Assembly: GCA_027920525.1 (NCBI GenBank)
Contig: CP115858.1
Span: 744,001-808,000, forward strand
Reading direction: 5' to 3'
Source: Chryseobacterium daecheongense
Lineage (GTDB): Bacteria; Bacteroidota; Bacteroidia; Flavobacteriales; Weeksellaceae
DNA: 64,000 bases
Positions 44,574 to 53,300 of this stretch are shown one piece after another. The notes beneath the pieces are model-generated. The model saw nothing but the letters and a program-made list of their open reading frames with translations. It did no database searches and had not been told where the DNA came from. The position numbers and the translations under genes were made by a program. The stretch's first letter is position 1. Each line of letters opens with the position of its first letter.

Positions 44574-45591
44574 ATTTATTAAAATGAATTGTAGTATCCA
44601 ATAAAATAGTTTCATAAGCCCTATGTCTTTTATGTTGTTCCATATTTAACAAATCAACAAGTTTAGTAAGAGCCGTAAAACCTATCTCTTGTGTAGGTTG
44701 ACGTATACTTGAAAGAGAAGGATTAAGAGCAAAAGGCATATCAAAATTTGAAAATCCAATCACGGCAATTTCCTCCGGTACTTTCACCTTCATCTGAGCT
44801 AAAATCCCAAGGACACGGATTGTAATCACACCCGTAGCCCCAAATATAGCATTAGGCTTTACCTTGGATTTTAATAATTCGGTGAGTGCCTGCGAAATTT
44901 GTTGATCCATCATTTCACTATTTTCAAGATTACAGGTAAGCATAAATTTGGGATAAAAAGGAATATCTAAGGTTTTTAGTGCTTTTTTAAATCCTTGAAT
45001 TCGTGGATTATTTTCTCCAAATTGACATCCTGTAATAAATACTATTTTCTTTCGATTAATCCTGATGAGATGCTGAGTAGCTTGCAAGGCTCCTTTATAT
45101 TCATTAACTCCTATTTTCATCGTTTCTAAAGAAGGATTGAAACGATCAAACAAAACAACAGGACAAACTTCCGAATTGATTTGACGCAAATATTCTGTAT
45201 TGGATGTTTCACTGACAGGGGCTAGTAAAATGCCATCCACCCCTTTATTCAATAATGCCTCAATACATGATTTTTCATTTTCTACATTTTCATGACTCTG
45301 CATGATGATAATATCATATTCTGTCTCATAAGAAGCTTTTTGTATTCCATCCAAAATTTGAGAAACAAAAATATTGTTGATAGAACAGACGACTACTCCA
45401 ATCGTATTGGAATGACCTCCCTTTAAGCTTTTGGCTAAGCGATTGGGTTTATAATGATTTTCTTTTGCGTAGTTCCGAACTCTTATTTTTGTTTCCTCAC
45501 TGATTTCATAACTATCATTTAAAGCTTTAGAAACTGAAGAAACAGAAAGTCCCAAACTTTGTGCAATATGTTTTATGGTAATTTTTGTCAT
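44560..45591 (-). CDS. LacI-family transcriptional regulator
   Basis: 343 aa. The N-terminal HTH and hinge helix are textbook: ITIKHIAQSLGLSVSSVSKALND and KPNRLAKSLKGG. The periplasmic-binding-like sensor domain follows (GVVVCSINNIFVSQILDG, DGILLAPVSETSN, VIGFSNFDMPFALNPSLSSIRQP). It sits at the end of the uronate operon and is the likely local regulator of both uronate and polysaccharide genes, with a uronate intermediate as inducer (inference). The 14/16 shared motif in both control regions is a candidate binding site. It follows the PPC gene by 28 bp. Confidence 0.92.
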   Translation of the reverse strand: MTKITIKHIAQSLGLSVSSVSKALNDSYEISEETKIRVRNYAKENHYKPNRLAKSLKGGHSNTIGVVVCSINNIFVSQILDGIQKASYETEYDIIIMQSHENVENEKSCIEALLNKGVDGILLAPVSETSNTEYLRQINSEVCPVVLFDRFNPSLETMKIGVNEYKGALQATQHLIRINRKKIVFITGCQFGENNPRIQGFKKALKTLDIPFYPKFMLTCNLENSEMMDQQISQALTELLKSKVKPNAIFGATGVITIRVLGILAQMKVKVPEEIAVIGFSNFDMPFALNPSLSSIRQPTQEIGFTALTKLVDLLNMEQHKRHRAYETILLDTTIHFNKSTDL

Positions 45592-45619
45592 TCTATCAAT
45601 TGCTTTTTATCGATTCAGC

Positions 45620-46087
45620 TTATTCCTTTTCAAAGTCATAAAAGTTAATCCCAACTTCTACATCTTTGACCTTGAGTATTCTGGTATCCAGCGGATAAAA
45701 AATAAATTCTCCGGCACCGCAAATTTTTGCATCCAAAAGATGTCCTGCCAGAGCTGTATAATCCTGTCTGCCTAACGTGATATGCAAATGGGGTAGTGGC
45801 TGGCCGTTGAGCTCAGAAACATTCCCGGAAATATTAGAGACTTCCATTTGTTCATTGAACGTTTTATCCACATATTTCTTTGTTGAGGGTACAAAATAAC
45901 GAAGCGTCGCTTCACTTACAGCACCAATTCCTGTTATTTCTCCCGATTTGATGTCTTGATTTATTACAAAATCGGTCAACGCTTCCACAATACCTGAATG
46001 GTTTTTCACACTCACAATATAAGTGGAATTTACTTTTTTAGCAGTCCAGTTATTTCCTTTTAAAATAGCAGTATTCGTACTCATCAT
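45620..46087 (-). CDS. PPC/DUF296-domain protein
   Basis: 155 aa. The PPC (plants and prokaryotes conserved) domain covers nearly all of it, with the metal-binding pattern intact: PLPHLHITLG (HxH) and AGHLLDAKICGAGEFIFY (GHL). Bacterial members are trimeric, and in plants the domain is linked to AT-hook proteins. The biochemical role in bacteria is unknown. A paralogue without the His residues is at 9312-9767. It lies 17 nt after the dehydrogenase gene and 28 nt before lacI, so these may share a transcript. Confidence 0.82.
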   Translation of the reverse strand: MMSTNTAILKGNNWTAKKVNSTYIVSVKNHSGIVEALTDFVINQDIKSGEITGIGAVSEATLRYFVPSTKKYVDKTFNEQMEVSNISGNVSELNGQPLPHLHITLGRQDYTALAGHLLDAKICGAGEFIFYPLDTRILKVKDVEVGINFYDFEKE

Positions 46088-46104
46088 ATTTCAGTTTACA
46101 CTTA

Positions 46105-46947
46105 TTATTTCTTAAGATAATTAATGATCCCGATAACATCATCTTTTCCAAATCCTTCATCATGGGCAGATTGATAGGTTTCAATAAGCGTTTTTGATAA
46201 AGGATAATCAGCTCCTGCATTATGGGCTAAAAGGATATCTTTTAACATCAGGTCCAGGGCAAATGCCGGTGCATAATCATCATTGATCAGTAGTGGTGTT
46301 TTTACTTTTGTGGCACCACTTCCACTTGCACTTTCATTAATGATATCAAGCATGTCCTTCCTGTCGATTCCCAATTTATCTGAAAATAAGACCGTTTCCG
46401 CAAGGCCCTGATAGAGCGTAGACAGAAAATAATTCACCGAAAGCTTAGCCGCGATTCCTTTTCCGTTCTCTCCTAAATGTCTGATCTTTCCCAGCTTTTG
46501 TAAATAAGGTTCAGCACGATCAAGATCCTTTTCATCACCTCCTGCCATGATGATCAATGTTCCATCAGCTGCAGGTTTGGTACTTCCTGCTACAGGTGCA
46601 TCGATAAAACCGGCTTCCTTTATCTTAACTGCAGAGGAAATATCATTGGTCGCTTGTGGAGAAATGGTACTCATATCTACGAAAAGTTTTCCATAAATAT
46701 CCTCTGAAAGAATTTCTTCATATACCTGGCGCACTGCTGTATCATTGGTCAGCATTGTAAAAATAACATCATTGTTTTTTACCAGCTCAGTAACTTTGTT
46801 ATATACGGTTGACTTCTCCTTAAAATCATTTGCTTTTTCGGTGGTTCTGTTATAGACAGACAAAGGAAATCCTGCTTTTTCTAAATTTTTAGCCATGGGA
46901 TGCCCCATATTTCCTAATCCGATGAATCCAATTTTTGCGTCTTCCAT
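46105..46947 (-). CDS. 3-hydroxyisobutyrate dehydrogenase-family NAD(P) oxidoreductase
   Basis: 280 aa. The Rossmann loop is IGLGNMG (9-15), the substrate loop DAPVAGSTKPAADGTL (117-131) and the catalytic Lys168 in GIAAKLSVNY. This is the beta-hydroxyacid dehydrogenase layout shared by HIBADH, tartronate semialdehyde reductase and succinic-semialdehyde reductases (GLYR-like). The substrate is unknown. The co-oriented PPC gene is 17 nt downstream. Confidence 0.88.
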   Translation of the reverse strand: MEDAKIGFIGLGNMGHPMAKNLEKAGFPLSVYNRTTEKANDFKEKSTVYNKVTELVKNNDVIFTMLTNDTAVRQVYEEILSEDIYGKLFVDMSTISPQATNDISSAVKIKEAGFIDAPVAGSTKPAADGTLIIMAGGDEKDLDRAEPYLQKLGKIRHLGENGKGIAAKLSVNYFLSTLYQGLAETVLFSDKLGIDRKDMLDIINESASGSGATKVKTPLLINDDYAPAFALDLMLKDILLAHNAGADYPLSKTLIETYQSAHDEGFGKDDVIGIINYLKK

Positions 46948-47262
46948 ATTTTTATTTTTTGTAAAATGTAAAAAGTATTAATACTGAATTGAAAGTTGGA
47001 AAATGCAGCTTAAAGATTAGATAAATAATGATAATTATGTATGGTTATTCATAACTGCCTCAGATTTCATATCCTGTAACCATTGATTTAAAATCCGGGA
47101 TTCATAATTTACTTCTTATTTCTTAAGCCTTACAATGTGTTTTTCTATCCAAACAACAATCAACGTATCAAAATTACGCATTCCAAAATCAATTTTATTA
47201 CCCTCACATTTTTTATAATGAGAAAACTTACAGAAATTTGCAGAAAAATAAGCAGTATAAAA
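46948..47262. other. 315-bp intergenic region
   Basis: Divergent region between the dehydrogenase and the acetyltransferase genes. It is AT-rich. I see no gene, no clear TAnnTTTG element and no strong hairpin. Confidence 0.5.
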
Positions 47263-47889
47263 ATGAAGATCATTGATGTTGAAAAGTGGAACAGAAAAGA
47301 ACATTTTAATTTTTTTTCAAAAATGGCAAGTCCTTATTTTGGTTTTACAGCAGAAGTGGATTGTACAAAAGCTTATGATACTGTAAAAACTAACAGTCAT
47401 TCTTTTTTTGCCTATTACCTTCATAAATCGATGGTTGCCGTGAATTCTGTTGAAGAACTCAAAATGAGAATTGTTGATGACCAGGTGGTCATTTTCGATG
47501 TCATCAATGCGGGAAGTACAATTGCCAGGGCAGACGGAACTTTTGGTTTTTCTTACATCCCTTTTTCAGAAAGCTTTGACGTTTTCAATAAAGAATTACA
47601 AAAAGAAATTCAGGCTGTACAAAACTCCACAGGATTAAGATTAAGTACTGATACCGTCACCAAAGCTTTAATAAGACATTCTACTATTCCCTGGAATTCT
47701 TTCAGTGCATTGCTGCATCCTACGAATTTTGATAAGACGGAATCTATTCCGAAAATTACATTTGGAAAATACAGCATCCGTAACGGAAGGAAATATTTAC
47801 CGGTTTCCATAGAAGCTCATCATGGTCTGGCAGACGGTCTTCATCTGGCAAAATACTTTGAAGAATTTCAAAAACAATTGGATTTGTAA
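47263..47889 (+). CDS. chloramphenicol acetyltransferase-like O-acetyltransferase
   Basis: 208 aa from the ATG at 47263 (KIIDVEKWNRKEHFNFF is the normal CAT N-terminus). The longer frame to 47137 has no family similarity. The catalytic motif HHGLADG is at 186-192, with His187 as the base. STIARADGTFGFSYIPFSE matches the CAT substrate region. CAT transfers acetyl from acetyl-CoA to the 3-hydroxyl of chloramphenicol. Chromosomal CAT-like proteins in flavobacteria may have another alcohol as natural substrate, so resistance is possible but not shown. Confidence 0.83.
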   Translation: MKIIDVEKWNRKEHFNFFSKMASPYFGFTAEVDCTKAYDTVKTNSHSFFAYYLHKSMVAVNSVEELKMRIVDDQVVIFDVINAGSTIARADGTFGFSYIPFSESFDVFNKELQKEIQAVQNSTGLRLSTDTVTKALIRHSTIPWNSFSALLHPTNFDKTESIPKITFGKYSIRNGRKYLPVSIEAHHGLADGLHLAKYFEEFQKQLDL

Positions 47890-47923
47890 CGAATAATTTT
47901 AATGTAATTGAATTATCTTTGCA

Positions 47924-47931
47924 GGTAATTA
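47924..47931 (+). promoter_or_regulatory. -7 element upstream of an MFS gene
   Basis: TATCTTTG fits TAnnTTTG, about 112 nt before the ATG at 48044. The expected -33 TTTG is not at the usual spacing. Confidence 0.35.
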
Positions 47932-48043
47932 AAAGGTTTCTTTTTCTTTCTGACCGGAATTTAAATCCTCGATTTGATTCCGGAAATCAGGAAAGATACT
48001 TATCTCATTATTCTATAATTAATTTTGAATTTAAAACGTTAGT

Positions 48044-49231
48044 ATGCAGGCGAGTTCTTCTCAGGGCATTTCCAGAACTGTGATATGGCTGATGGCTATT
48101 ATTTCAGGGTTGGTAGTTGCCAACAACTATTATAATCAGCCACTATTGGCACTCATTTCAAATGATGTACATATTTCAGAAAGTGCTGCCAGCAAAATAT
48201 CCGTACTGACCCAGATAGGATATGCACTGGGATTGCTTCTTATTGTTCCGTTGGGTGATAAATTTTTCCGTAAAAAACTGATTTTGATTGATCTTCTTTT
48301 GGTTTTCGGATCACTTTTATGGATGACCTTTGCTACTCAACTATGGATGCTGTATGCGGCGAGCTTACTGATCGGAATGACCTCTGTTATTCCGCAGCTT
48401 TTTGTTCCTATCGCAGCAGAACTTTCATCTGATGAAAAGAAGTCTTCCAATATAGGATTGGTAATGTCCGGATTACTTTTGGGTATTCTCTTATCCAGGT
48501 TTGTAGGGGGAATCCTGGGAGAAATTCTGGGCTGGAGGGCCGTTTTTGGTATTGCGGCAGGCTTGATGATACTCGTTTGGTTTGCAGTGTATAAAATGCT
48601 TCCCGAGCTCTCACCAAATTTTAAGGGGACTTACAAAGATCTGATGCGTTCTGTATTTCATCTCGCAAGAACACAGCCTGTTTTACAACTGGCCTCTTTC
48701 CGGGGCGCAATGGCTTTTGGCTCTATGTGTGCTTTATTTACCACTTTGGTTTTTCATATGGAGAAACCTCCATTTAATGCCGGTTCATCTGTGGTAGGGA
48801 GTTTTGGTCTGGCGGGGGCAGTAGGTGCTTTAGCCGCAGCCAAAGTCGGGGCATTCCAAAAGTTCATGAATATCAACAGGATCATATTCTACTCACTACT
48901 AATCGTTTTAGGCAGTTGGGCTTTTACCTATTTTGCAGGATACACGTATTGGGGTTTGATTGTAGGAGTCATCCTTGTTGATCTCGGAGTACAATCCAGT
49001 CATATTATGAATCAAACCAGTTATTTTCTGATCAGAACCAATGCGGTCAACCGCCTGAATACGGTTTATATGGTCTGCTACTTTATCGGTGGATCATTAG
49101 GAACATGGCTGGCATCGGTTGCATGGCATTACGCACAGTGGGAAGGGGTGTGCTTCGTTGGAGCAAGCTTTGGTCTCTTAGCTTTAATCGCTCATTTGAT
49201 CTTTAGCAGGAAAGTAAGTAAAACATTGTAA
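48044..49231 (+). CDS. MFS transporter
   Basis: 395 aa, 12 predicted helices. GLVVANNYYNQPLLALISND and LTQIGYALGLLLIVPLGDKFFRKKLI (loop 2-3 with GDKFFRKK) belong to the YgaY-type DHA1 group of uncharacterised exporters. It is a single-gene unit with its own -7 element. The substrate is unknown. Confidence 0.87.
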   Translation: MQASSSQGISRTVIWLMAIISGLVVANNYYNQPLLALISNDVHISESAASKISVLTQIGYALGLLLIVPLGDKFFRKKLILIDLLLVFGSLLWMTFATQLWMLYAASLLIGMTSVIPQLFVPIAAELSSDEKKSSNIGLVMSGLLLGILLSRFVGGILGEILGWRAVFGIAAGLMILVWFAVYKMLPELSPNFKGTYKDLMRSVFHLARTQPVLQLASFRGAMAFGSMCALFTTLVFHMEKPPFNAGSSVVGSFGLAGAVGALAAAKVGAFQKFMNINRIIFYSLLIVLGSWAFTYFAGYTYWGLIVGVILVDLGVQSSHIMNQTSYFLIRTNAVNRLNTVYMVCYFIGGSLGTWLASVAWHYAQWEGVCFVGASFGLLALIAHLIFSRKVSKTL

Positions 49232-49270
49232 TCCGCGTTTCTATTCGTGAAACAAAGTAGATCCAAGTTA

Positions 49271-49293
49271 AATGTAATAAATTTTGTTACATT
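49271..49293. promoter_or_regulatory. inverted repeat overlapping the -33 region
   Basis: AATGTAA (49271-49277) and TTACATT (49287-49293) form perfect 7-bp arms with a 9-nt spacer. The spacer contains the -33 TTTG of the following promoter, so a protein bound here would block it. Confidence 0.5.
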
Positions 49294-49313
49294 AAAATTA
49301 AATGGTAACTTTG
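49283..49313 (+). promoter_or_regulatory. consensus promoter of the FrnE-like gene
   Basis: TTTG at 49283-49286, exactly 19 nt, then TAACTTTG at 49306-49313. This is the full Bacteroidota consensus, with a predicted start near 49320 and a leader of under 20 nt. Confidence 0.7.
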
Positions 49314-49337
49314 CAGAACATTACAACAAGAATTACA

Positions 49338-50036
49338 ATGAAAATAGAAATATGGTCGGACGTTATGTGTCCGTTTTGTTATATAGGAAAAAATAATTTT
49401 GAACAGGCTCTTCAAAAATTGCCATTCAAAGATCAGGTAGAAGTAGAGTGGAAAAGCTTCCAGCTGGATCCTACCTTAAATACAGGTGAAACAAAGAATA
49501 CACTTACCTACTTCAGAGAGAAAAAAGGCTTTCCTGAGACCCAGGCTACGCAAATGATCAGCCAGGTTACTCAAATGGGAAAAGGGGCTGGTATTGATTT
49601 CAATTTTGAAACTGCACTTATAACCAATACGTTTCCTGCACATAAATTGTTGCATTTATCTAAAAAATACAACAAGTCCAATGAAATGGAGGAAGCTCTG
49701 TTCATCGCCCATTTTATTGATGGCAAAAACGTGGGGGATGTTGATACGTTGGCAGAAATTGCAGAATCACTGGGTATTGATAAAGAGGAGGCAAAGCATG
49801 CAGTAACTTCAGAGGAATTGACATCAGAAGTCAATGAAGACATCCAACAAGCCAGAAATAATGGAATTACCGGCGTTCCATTTTTTGTTTTAAATGGGAA
49901 GTATGCTGTTTCGGGCGCTCAACCTGTTGAAGTTTTTGAAAATGCACTCCAGCAAACGTATAAAGAAACGGTTTCTCCATTCACAGATCTTTCTAATGGA
50001 GAAAATGCCTGTGGTCCCGATGGGTGCAGTATTTAA
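49338..50036 (+). CDS. DsbA-family oxidoreductase, FrnE-like
   Basis: 232 aa from the ATG at 49338. The thioredoxin-fold redox motif is C11-P-F-C14 in SDVMCPFCYIG. The helical insertion of DsbA/HCCA isomerases follows, and the cis-Pro loop is GITGVPFFV. The C-terminus carries a second pair, CGPDGC (CX4C), as reported for Deinococcus FrnE. No signal peptide is present, so it is a cytoplasmic disulfide oxidoreductase, probably in oxidative stress defence. It has a full consensus promoter overlapped by an inverted repeat, which suggests specific control. Confidence 0.87.
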   Translation: MKIEIWSDVMCPFCYIGKNNFEQALQKLPFKDQVEVEWKSFQLDPTLNTGETKNTLTYFREKKGFPETQATQMISQVTQMGKGAGIDFNFETALITNTFPAHKLLHLSKKYNKSNEMEEALFIAHFIDGKNVGDVDTLAEIAESLGIDKEEAKHAVTSEELTSEVNEDIQQARNNGITGVPFFVLNGKYAVSGAQPVEVFENALQQTYKETVSPFTDLSNGENACGPDGCSI

Positions 50037-50078
50037 CTGATATAATATTCAGAAGACAATTAAATTGCGTTATATAGA

Positions 50079-50115
50079 AAAAACCTGAAGAGATTTTCTT
50101 CAGGTTTTTCTTTTG
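50079..50115 (+). terminator. rho-independent terminator after the FrnE-like gene
   Basis: AAAAACCTGAAG-type arms (50079-50090 and 50098-50109) pair at all 12 positions around a 7-nt loop, with a T-rich tail. Confidence 0.8.
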
Positions 50116-50151
50116 TATTTGTAATTTTATACCCTTATTTATTGTCAGATT

Positions 50152-50946
50152 ATGGATATCCATTTTTACCAACCAAGAAATCCAGTTCTTAAAAAATATA
50201 TCCAGGGATATTATTTTATGGATAAAGATGAATCTGCTTCGTCTATCAGATATCTGACATTTCCAAACAATTTTTTCATTGTTTCAGCCTGTCAGGATGC
50301 CGAGATCAGATCGGATGAAGGCAGTATGGAAATTTATCATTCTCCCATAAAAAATATAGTGATTGATTTGGTCTCCCGATGCACAGGATCTACGGAAATC
50401 TTTTATGAGAAACCCATTAATGAAATTACCATCTACTTTAAACCTTTAGGGATCTATCATTTTTTTAATGCTGACAACTGCTTAATTCTAAAAGATAAAA
50501 TTTTATCTTCGGACTTTCGTGAGGCTATGGATAAGATACTGAATGAACACGGGAAGGAAATACAAATAAAAGCCCTGGAAGAATACCTGCTCTCTAAATT
50601 CATTGATAAGCATTTGACTGGAGCCGAAAACATCATCAAAGACCTTGAGAATGATATCAGTATCCTGGACATTGCGGAAAATAATGGCATTACAAGACAA
50701 TACGTTAATAAAATTACCAAACGGTTTGTAGCAAAACCAGCCTCCGAATACCGTAAAATAAACCGGTTTCGAAATTCCCTGCTGCAAAAAAAACAGGTAA
50801 AAAATCTTACGGAATTATCCTATGAAAATCTTTTTTACGACCAGTCTCATTTTATCAAAGATTTTAAGGAACTTACTCAAATAACTCCAAAAACATTCTT
50901 CAAAAAAGTTAATACAGAACAAAATAATATCTGGTTATTTATTTAA
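50152..50946 (+). CDS. AraC-family transcriptional regulator
   Basis: 264 aa. The N-terminal part (about 1-130) is a DUF6597-like sensor (NPVLKKYIQGYYFMDKDES). The C-terminal HTH pair covers about 160-250 (SILDIAENNGITRQYVNKITKRF, then TELSYENLFYDQSHFIKDFKELTQITPKTFF). The architecture resembles the AraC gene at 798-1592. An S41 peptidase gene follows in the same direction 70 bp later with its own -7 element. The target is unknown. Confidence 0.85.
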   Translation: MDIHFYQPRNPVLKKYIQGYYFMDKDESASSIRYLTFPNNFFIVSACQDAEIRSDEGSMEIYHSPIKNIVIDLVSRCTGSTEIFYEKPINEITIYFKPLGIYHFFNADNCLILKDKILSSDFREAMDKILNEHGKEIQIKALEEYLLSKFIDKHLTGAENIIKDLENDISILDIAENNGITRQYVNKITKRFVAKPASEYRKINRFRNSLLQKKQVKNLTELSYENLFYDQSHFIKDFKELTQITPKTFFKKVNTEQNNIWLFI

Positions 50947-50986
50947 TCTGTTTCCTTTTTTACAATTCTCAATTTTTCCTGCCCCG

Positions 50987-50994
50987 TACTTTTG
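50987..50994 (+). promoter_or_regulatory. -7 element of the S41 peptidase gene
   Basis: TACTTTTG matches TAnnTTTG 22 nt before the ATG at 51017. The -33 position has no TTTG. Confidence 0.4.
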
Positions 50995-51016
50995 TCATGA
51001 ACTTAAATTATATCTC

Positions 51017-52036
51017 ATGAAGAAAACACTTGTCCTCATATCATTATTATATTCTTTAGCATTCTGCTGCCAGAAAACAAACAACCCTGTTGTGAAAGAT
51101 ATTCTGGAAAAGGTCAAAGATCACTATACGGATAAAGATCTTTATAAAAAGCTTGAAACGGAATTTCAACCGGAAGACTGGGATACACTTACCGGAAAAG
51201 AACTGGCTCAGAAGCTTACTGAAAAATTGAGGACTGTGTCCGGTGATCAGCATTTTTTCATTAAATGCAAGGACGGTCTAACATCTGAAAATAAGAAAAA
51301 TGCAAAGGAAACCGCTGCTGAAAATAATTTCCTTAATAGCCTTGAAAATTTCGGATTCGAAAATGTAAAAAGATTGGAAGGGAACATTGGTTATATTAAT
51401 TTCAAAGGGTTTGCAGAATCCCGTTCAAGTGCGAAAACACTTGCATCAGTAATGGATTTTGTTGCGAATACCAACTCTTTGATTATCGATCTTCGTGAAA
51501 ACAGAGGAGGTGATAACGGAATGCTTATCTTATTTTGCAGTTATTTTTTCAAAGAAAAAACCAATCTGTATTCTACCTATTTCAGAGACAAAGAAAAAAC
51601 GGTTCAAAATACTACCCGAACAAAAGTTTTAGGAAAAAAATACCTTGATAAAAATGTCTATATCCTTACGAGCAGGTCTTCTTTTTCTGCTGCGGAAGGA
51701 TTAGCCTACTTTCTTAAAAACTATAAACTCGCCAAAATCATTGGAGAAAATACCGGAGGGGCGGCAAATCCTGTAGACGAATTTATTATTGCAGATCAAT
51801 ACCTCACCGTTATTCCGGTTGGAAAAATTACAGCCACAATAACCCATGGAAACTGGGAACACACAGGTATTTCCCCGGATATAAAAACCACATCGGAAAA
51901 TGCTTTAAAAACAGCATATATTCTGGCTTTAAAAGAGATCATGAACCGTAAAATACAAACAGAATTAAATAGGGATGAACTGGAAAGTCTTATAGAGAAA
52001 TTAGAAAATGAGAAAAGCAAGATGGCAATTTTCTAA
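51017..52036 (+). CDS. S41-family serine peptidase, lipoprotein
   Basis: 339 aa. A signal peptide ends in LAFCC, so lipidation at Cys17 is likely and the protein is membrane-anchored. An N-terminal helical region precedes the S41 core: IGYINFKGFAES, LIIDLRENRGGDNG, then ILTSRSSFSAAEGLAYFLKN with the nucleophile candidate Ser224, and IIGENTGGAANP. No PDZ domain is visible, as in the IRBP-like group. Natural substrates in flavobacteria are unknown. A strong terminator follows. Confidence 0.87.
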   Translation: MKKTLVLISLLYSLAFCCQKTNNPVVKDILEKVKDHYTDKDLYKKLETEFQPEDWDTLTGKELAQKLTEKLRTVSGDQHFFIKCKDGLTSENKKNAKETAAENNFLNSLENFGFENVKRLEGNIGYINFKGFAESRSSAKTLASVMDFVANTNSLIIDLRENRGGDNGMLILFCSYFFKEKTNLYSTYFRDKEKTVQNTTRTKVLGKKYLDKNVYILTSRSSFSAAEGLAYFLKNYKLAKIIGENTGGAANPVDEFIIADQYLTVIPVGKITATITHGNWEHTGISPDIKTTSENALKTAYILALKEIMNRKIQTELNRDELESLIEKLENEKSKMAIF

Positions 52037-52067
52037 GCTTTATATTTTCCAAATTGTAATACATCAT

Positions 52068-52108
52068 AAAAAATCCTTTCTGCACAAATGCTCAGAAAGG
52101 ATTTTATA
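52068..52108. terminator. bidirectional terminator between convergent genes
   Basis: 13 bp of perfect pairing: 52070-52082 (AAAATCCTTTCTG) with 52093-52105 (CAGAAAGGATTTT), loop 10 nt, with A-run before and T-run after. It serves the S41 gene and the convergent oxygenase gene. Confidence 0.8.
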
Positions 52109-52131
52109 GTAAAATTTAAATCTTTAAATGA

Positions 52132-53229
52132 TTAGAAGTCTTTGAAGTTTTTACCCAAATGTTCTTCTATTACAAAGAATGGATCTTCTTTAAGGGTATG
52201 TCCTCTCATATCTATAAGACTTACTTTACTCATCATACGAAGCATGATCCTTCTTTCACAGGTATGTTCAACACCATTAATATTTTTTATTCCCGCGCGG
52301 AAAGCAGATCTTCCGTGGGCACATAAATGGTTATTAACGACGATAACATCTCCTGCCTGAGGAGTAAAATCTGAATAAATCAGATGTTTTGCTTCCTGCC
52401 AGAATTTACTGAGCGCATGATGGGCAATATCTGTTTGCTTAATATCCGGATTAAACAATTGCTCTGCGGCATCAAATCTCATAAACGGCAGTTCCTTATT
52501 TCCGTATAAAATAGCATCTAAAGTATCGATTTCCTCTGCCTCGGTTTTTAGATTCGCATCCTTAGGAATCTTAAAGATCGGATCAAATAAAGGTTTGTAA
52601 TCTTCATGAATAGATTCATGGGAACGGATAGAGTAAAGGGTAGAAGGTACCTGCTCTTCATTACGGATATACATAAAGCTTAAAAAGTCTGCCTGATGTT
52701 TAAGAAAAGCATCTTCCGTATGGACATACAGATCTGTAGCTGATCCTGATCCCGTCTGAGTATCCCGCATTTTTTCATCCGGAATGATCGCATGGATCAG
52801 CCCGCCTCCCTTACGCTGTGAATAATACTGTACCGGTTTCGATGGAAGGGCACCATGCAACAAAGCACAGGCAAATCCGTATTGATTGAATTTTGAGTAA
52901 TCCGCCGATTGCCAGTTGGGTGGAGTCGTTCCTATTTTTTCCTGGTCAATGTCAAAAAGGCCCTGGAAAATCAATGCACCATACTGCTCTCTGGAAAAAT
53001 CGCTGGCAAATGACGCCAGAACCTTTAATAATCTTTCCGGTAAAAAATAAGAGGCCAGTTGATGAACCTGCATGACAAACTCTCTGTTTTCAAAATTTCC
53101 ATATTTTCTTTCGAGATGATCTACCGCGTCTTTGATCATCCTGCGCTCGCTATCTGTAATCTGAATGGCTACAGGAAGTACTCTTTCCATAGTCAAACTG
53201 CTTTCTTCAAGAATTTTTAGAGAATTCAT
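52132..53229 (-). CDS. 2OG-Fe(II) oxygenase, probable L-lysine hydroxylase (KDO family)
   Basis: 365 aa of the clavaminate-synthase-like/TauD group. Iron ligands are His170 and Glu172 (VHTEDAF) and distal His305 (NNHLCAHGRSAF). The Arg pair in ERRIMLR should hold 2-oxoglutarate. The HxE form is that of free-amino-acid hydroxylases such as AsnO, VioC and the Flavobacterium and Chitinophaga lysine 4-hydroxylases. It is divergent from a PLP decarboxylase and siderophore synthetases, so 4-hydroxylysine that is then decarboxylated to 3-hydroxycadaverine is the most likely product. A consensus promoter lies upstream. Confidence 0.82.
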   Translation of the reverse strand: MNSLKILEESSLTMERVLPVAIQITDSERRMIKDAVDHLERKYGNFENREFVMQVHQLASYFLPERLLKVLASFASDFSREQYGALIFQGLFDIDQEKIGTTPPNWQSADYSKFNQYGFACALLHGALPSKPVQYYSQRKGGGLIHAIIPDEKMRDTQTGSGSATDLYVHTEDAFLKHQADFLSFMYIRNEEQVPSTLYSIRSHESIHEDYKPLFDPIFKIPKDANLKTEAEEIDTLDAILYGNKELPFMRFDAAEQLFNPDIKQTDIAHHALSKFWQEAKHLIYSDFTPQAGDVIVVNNHLCAHGRSAFRAGIKNINGVEHTCERRIMLRMMSKVSLIDMRGHTLKEDPFFVIEEHLGKNFKDF

Positions 53230-53239
53230 TAAAAAAAAT

Positions 53240-53268
53240 TTTGTGTTAGGATTAAATTATTATATTTG
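53240..53268 (+). promoter_or_regulatory. promoter of the siderophore operon
   Basis: TTTG at 53240-53243 and TATATTTG at 53261-53268, 17 nt apart. The predicted start is near 53275, giving a leader of about 170 nt before the decarboxylase ATG. The -7 element runs directly into the Fur-like box. Confidence 0.5.
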
Positions 53269-53286
53269 TTTTTAATTATTCTAAAT
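53268..53286. promoter_or_regulatory. Fur-like box between two opposing promoters
   Basis: The right arm ATTCTAAAT (53278-53286) and the imperfect left arm TTTTTAAT (53269-53276) match 16 of 19 positions of an ATTTAGAATnATTCTAAAT-type iron box. It covers both predicted transcription starts. The consensus is from memory and the left arm is weak. Confidence 0.4.
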
Positions 53287-53300
53287 AACAATTGCGTTGT

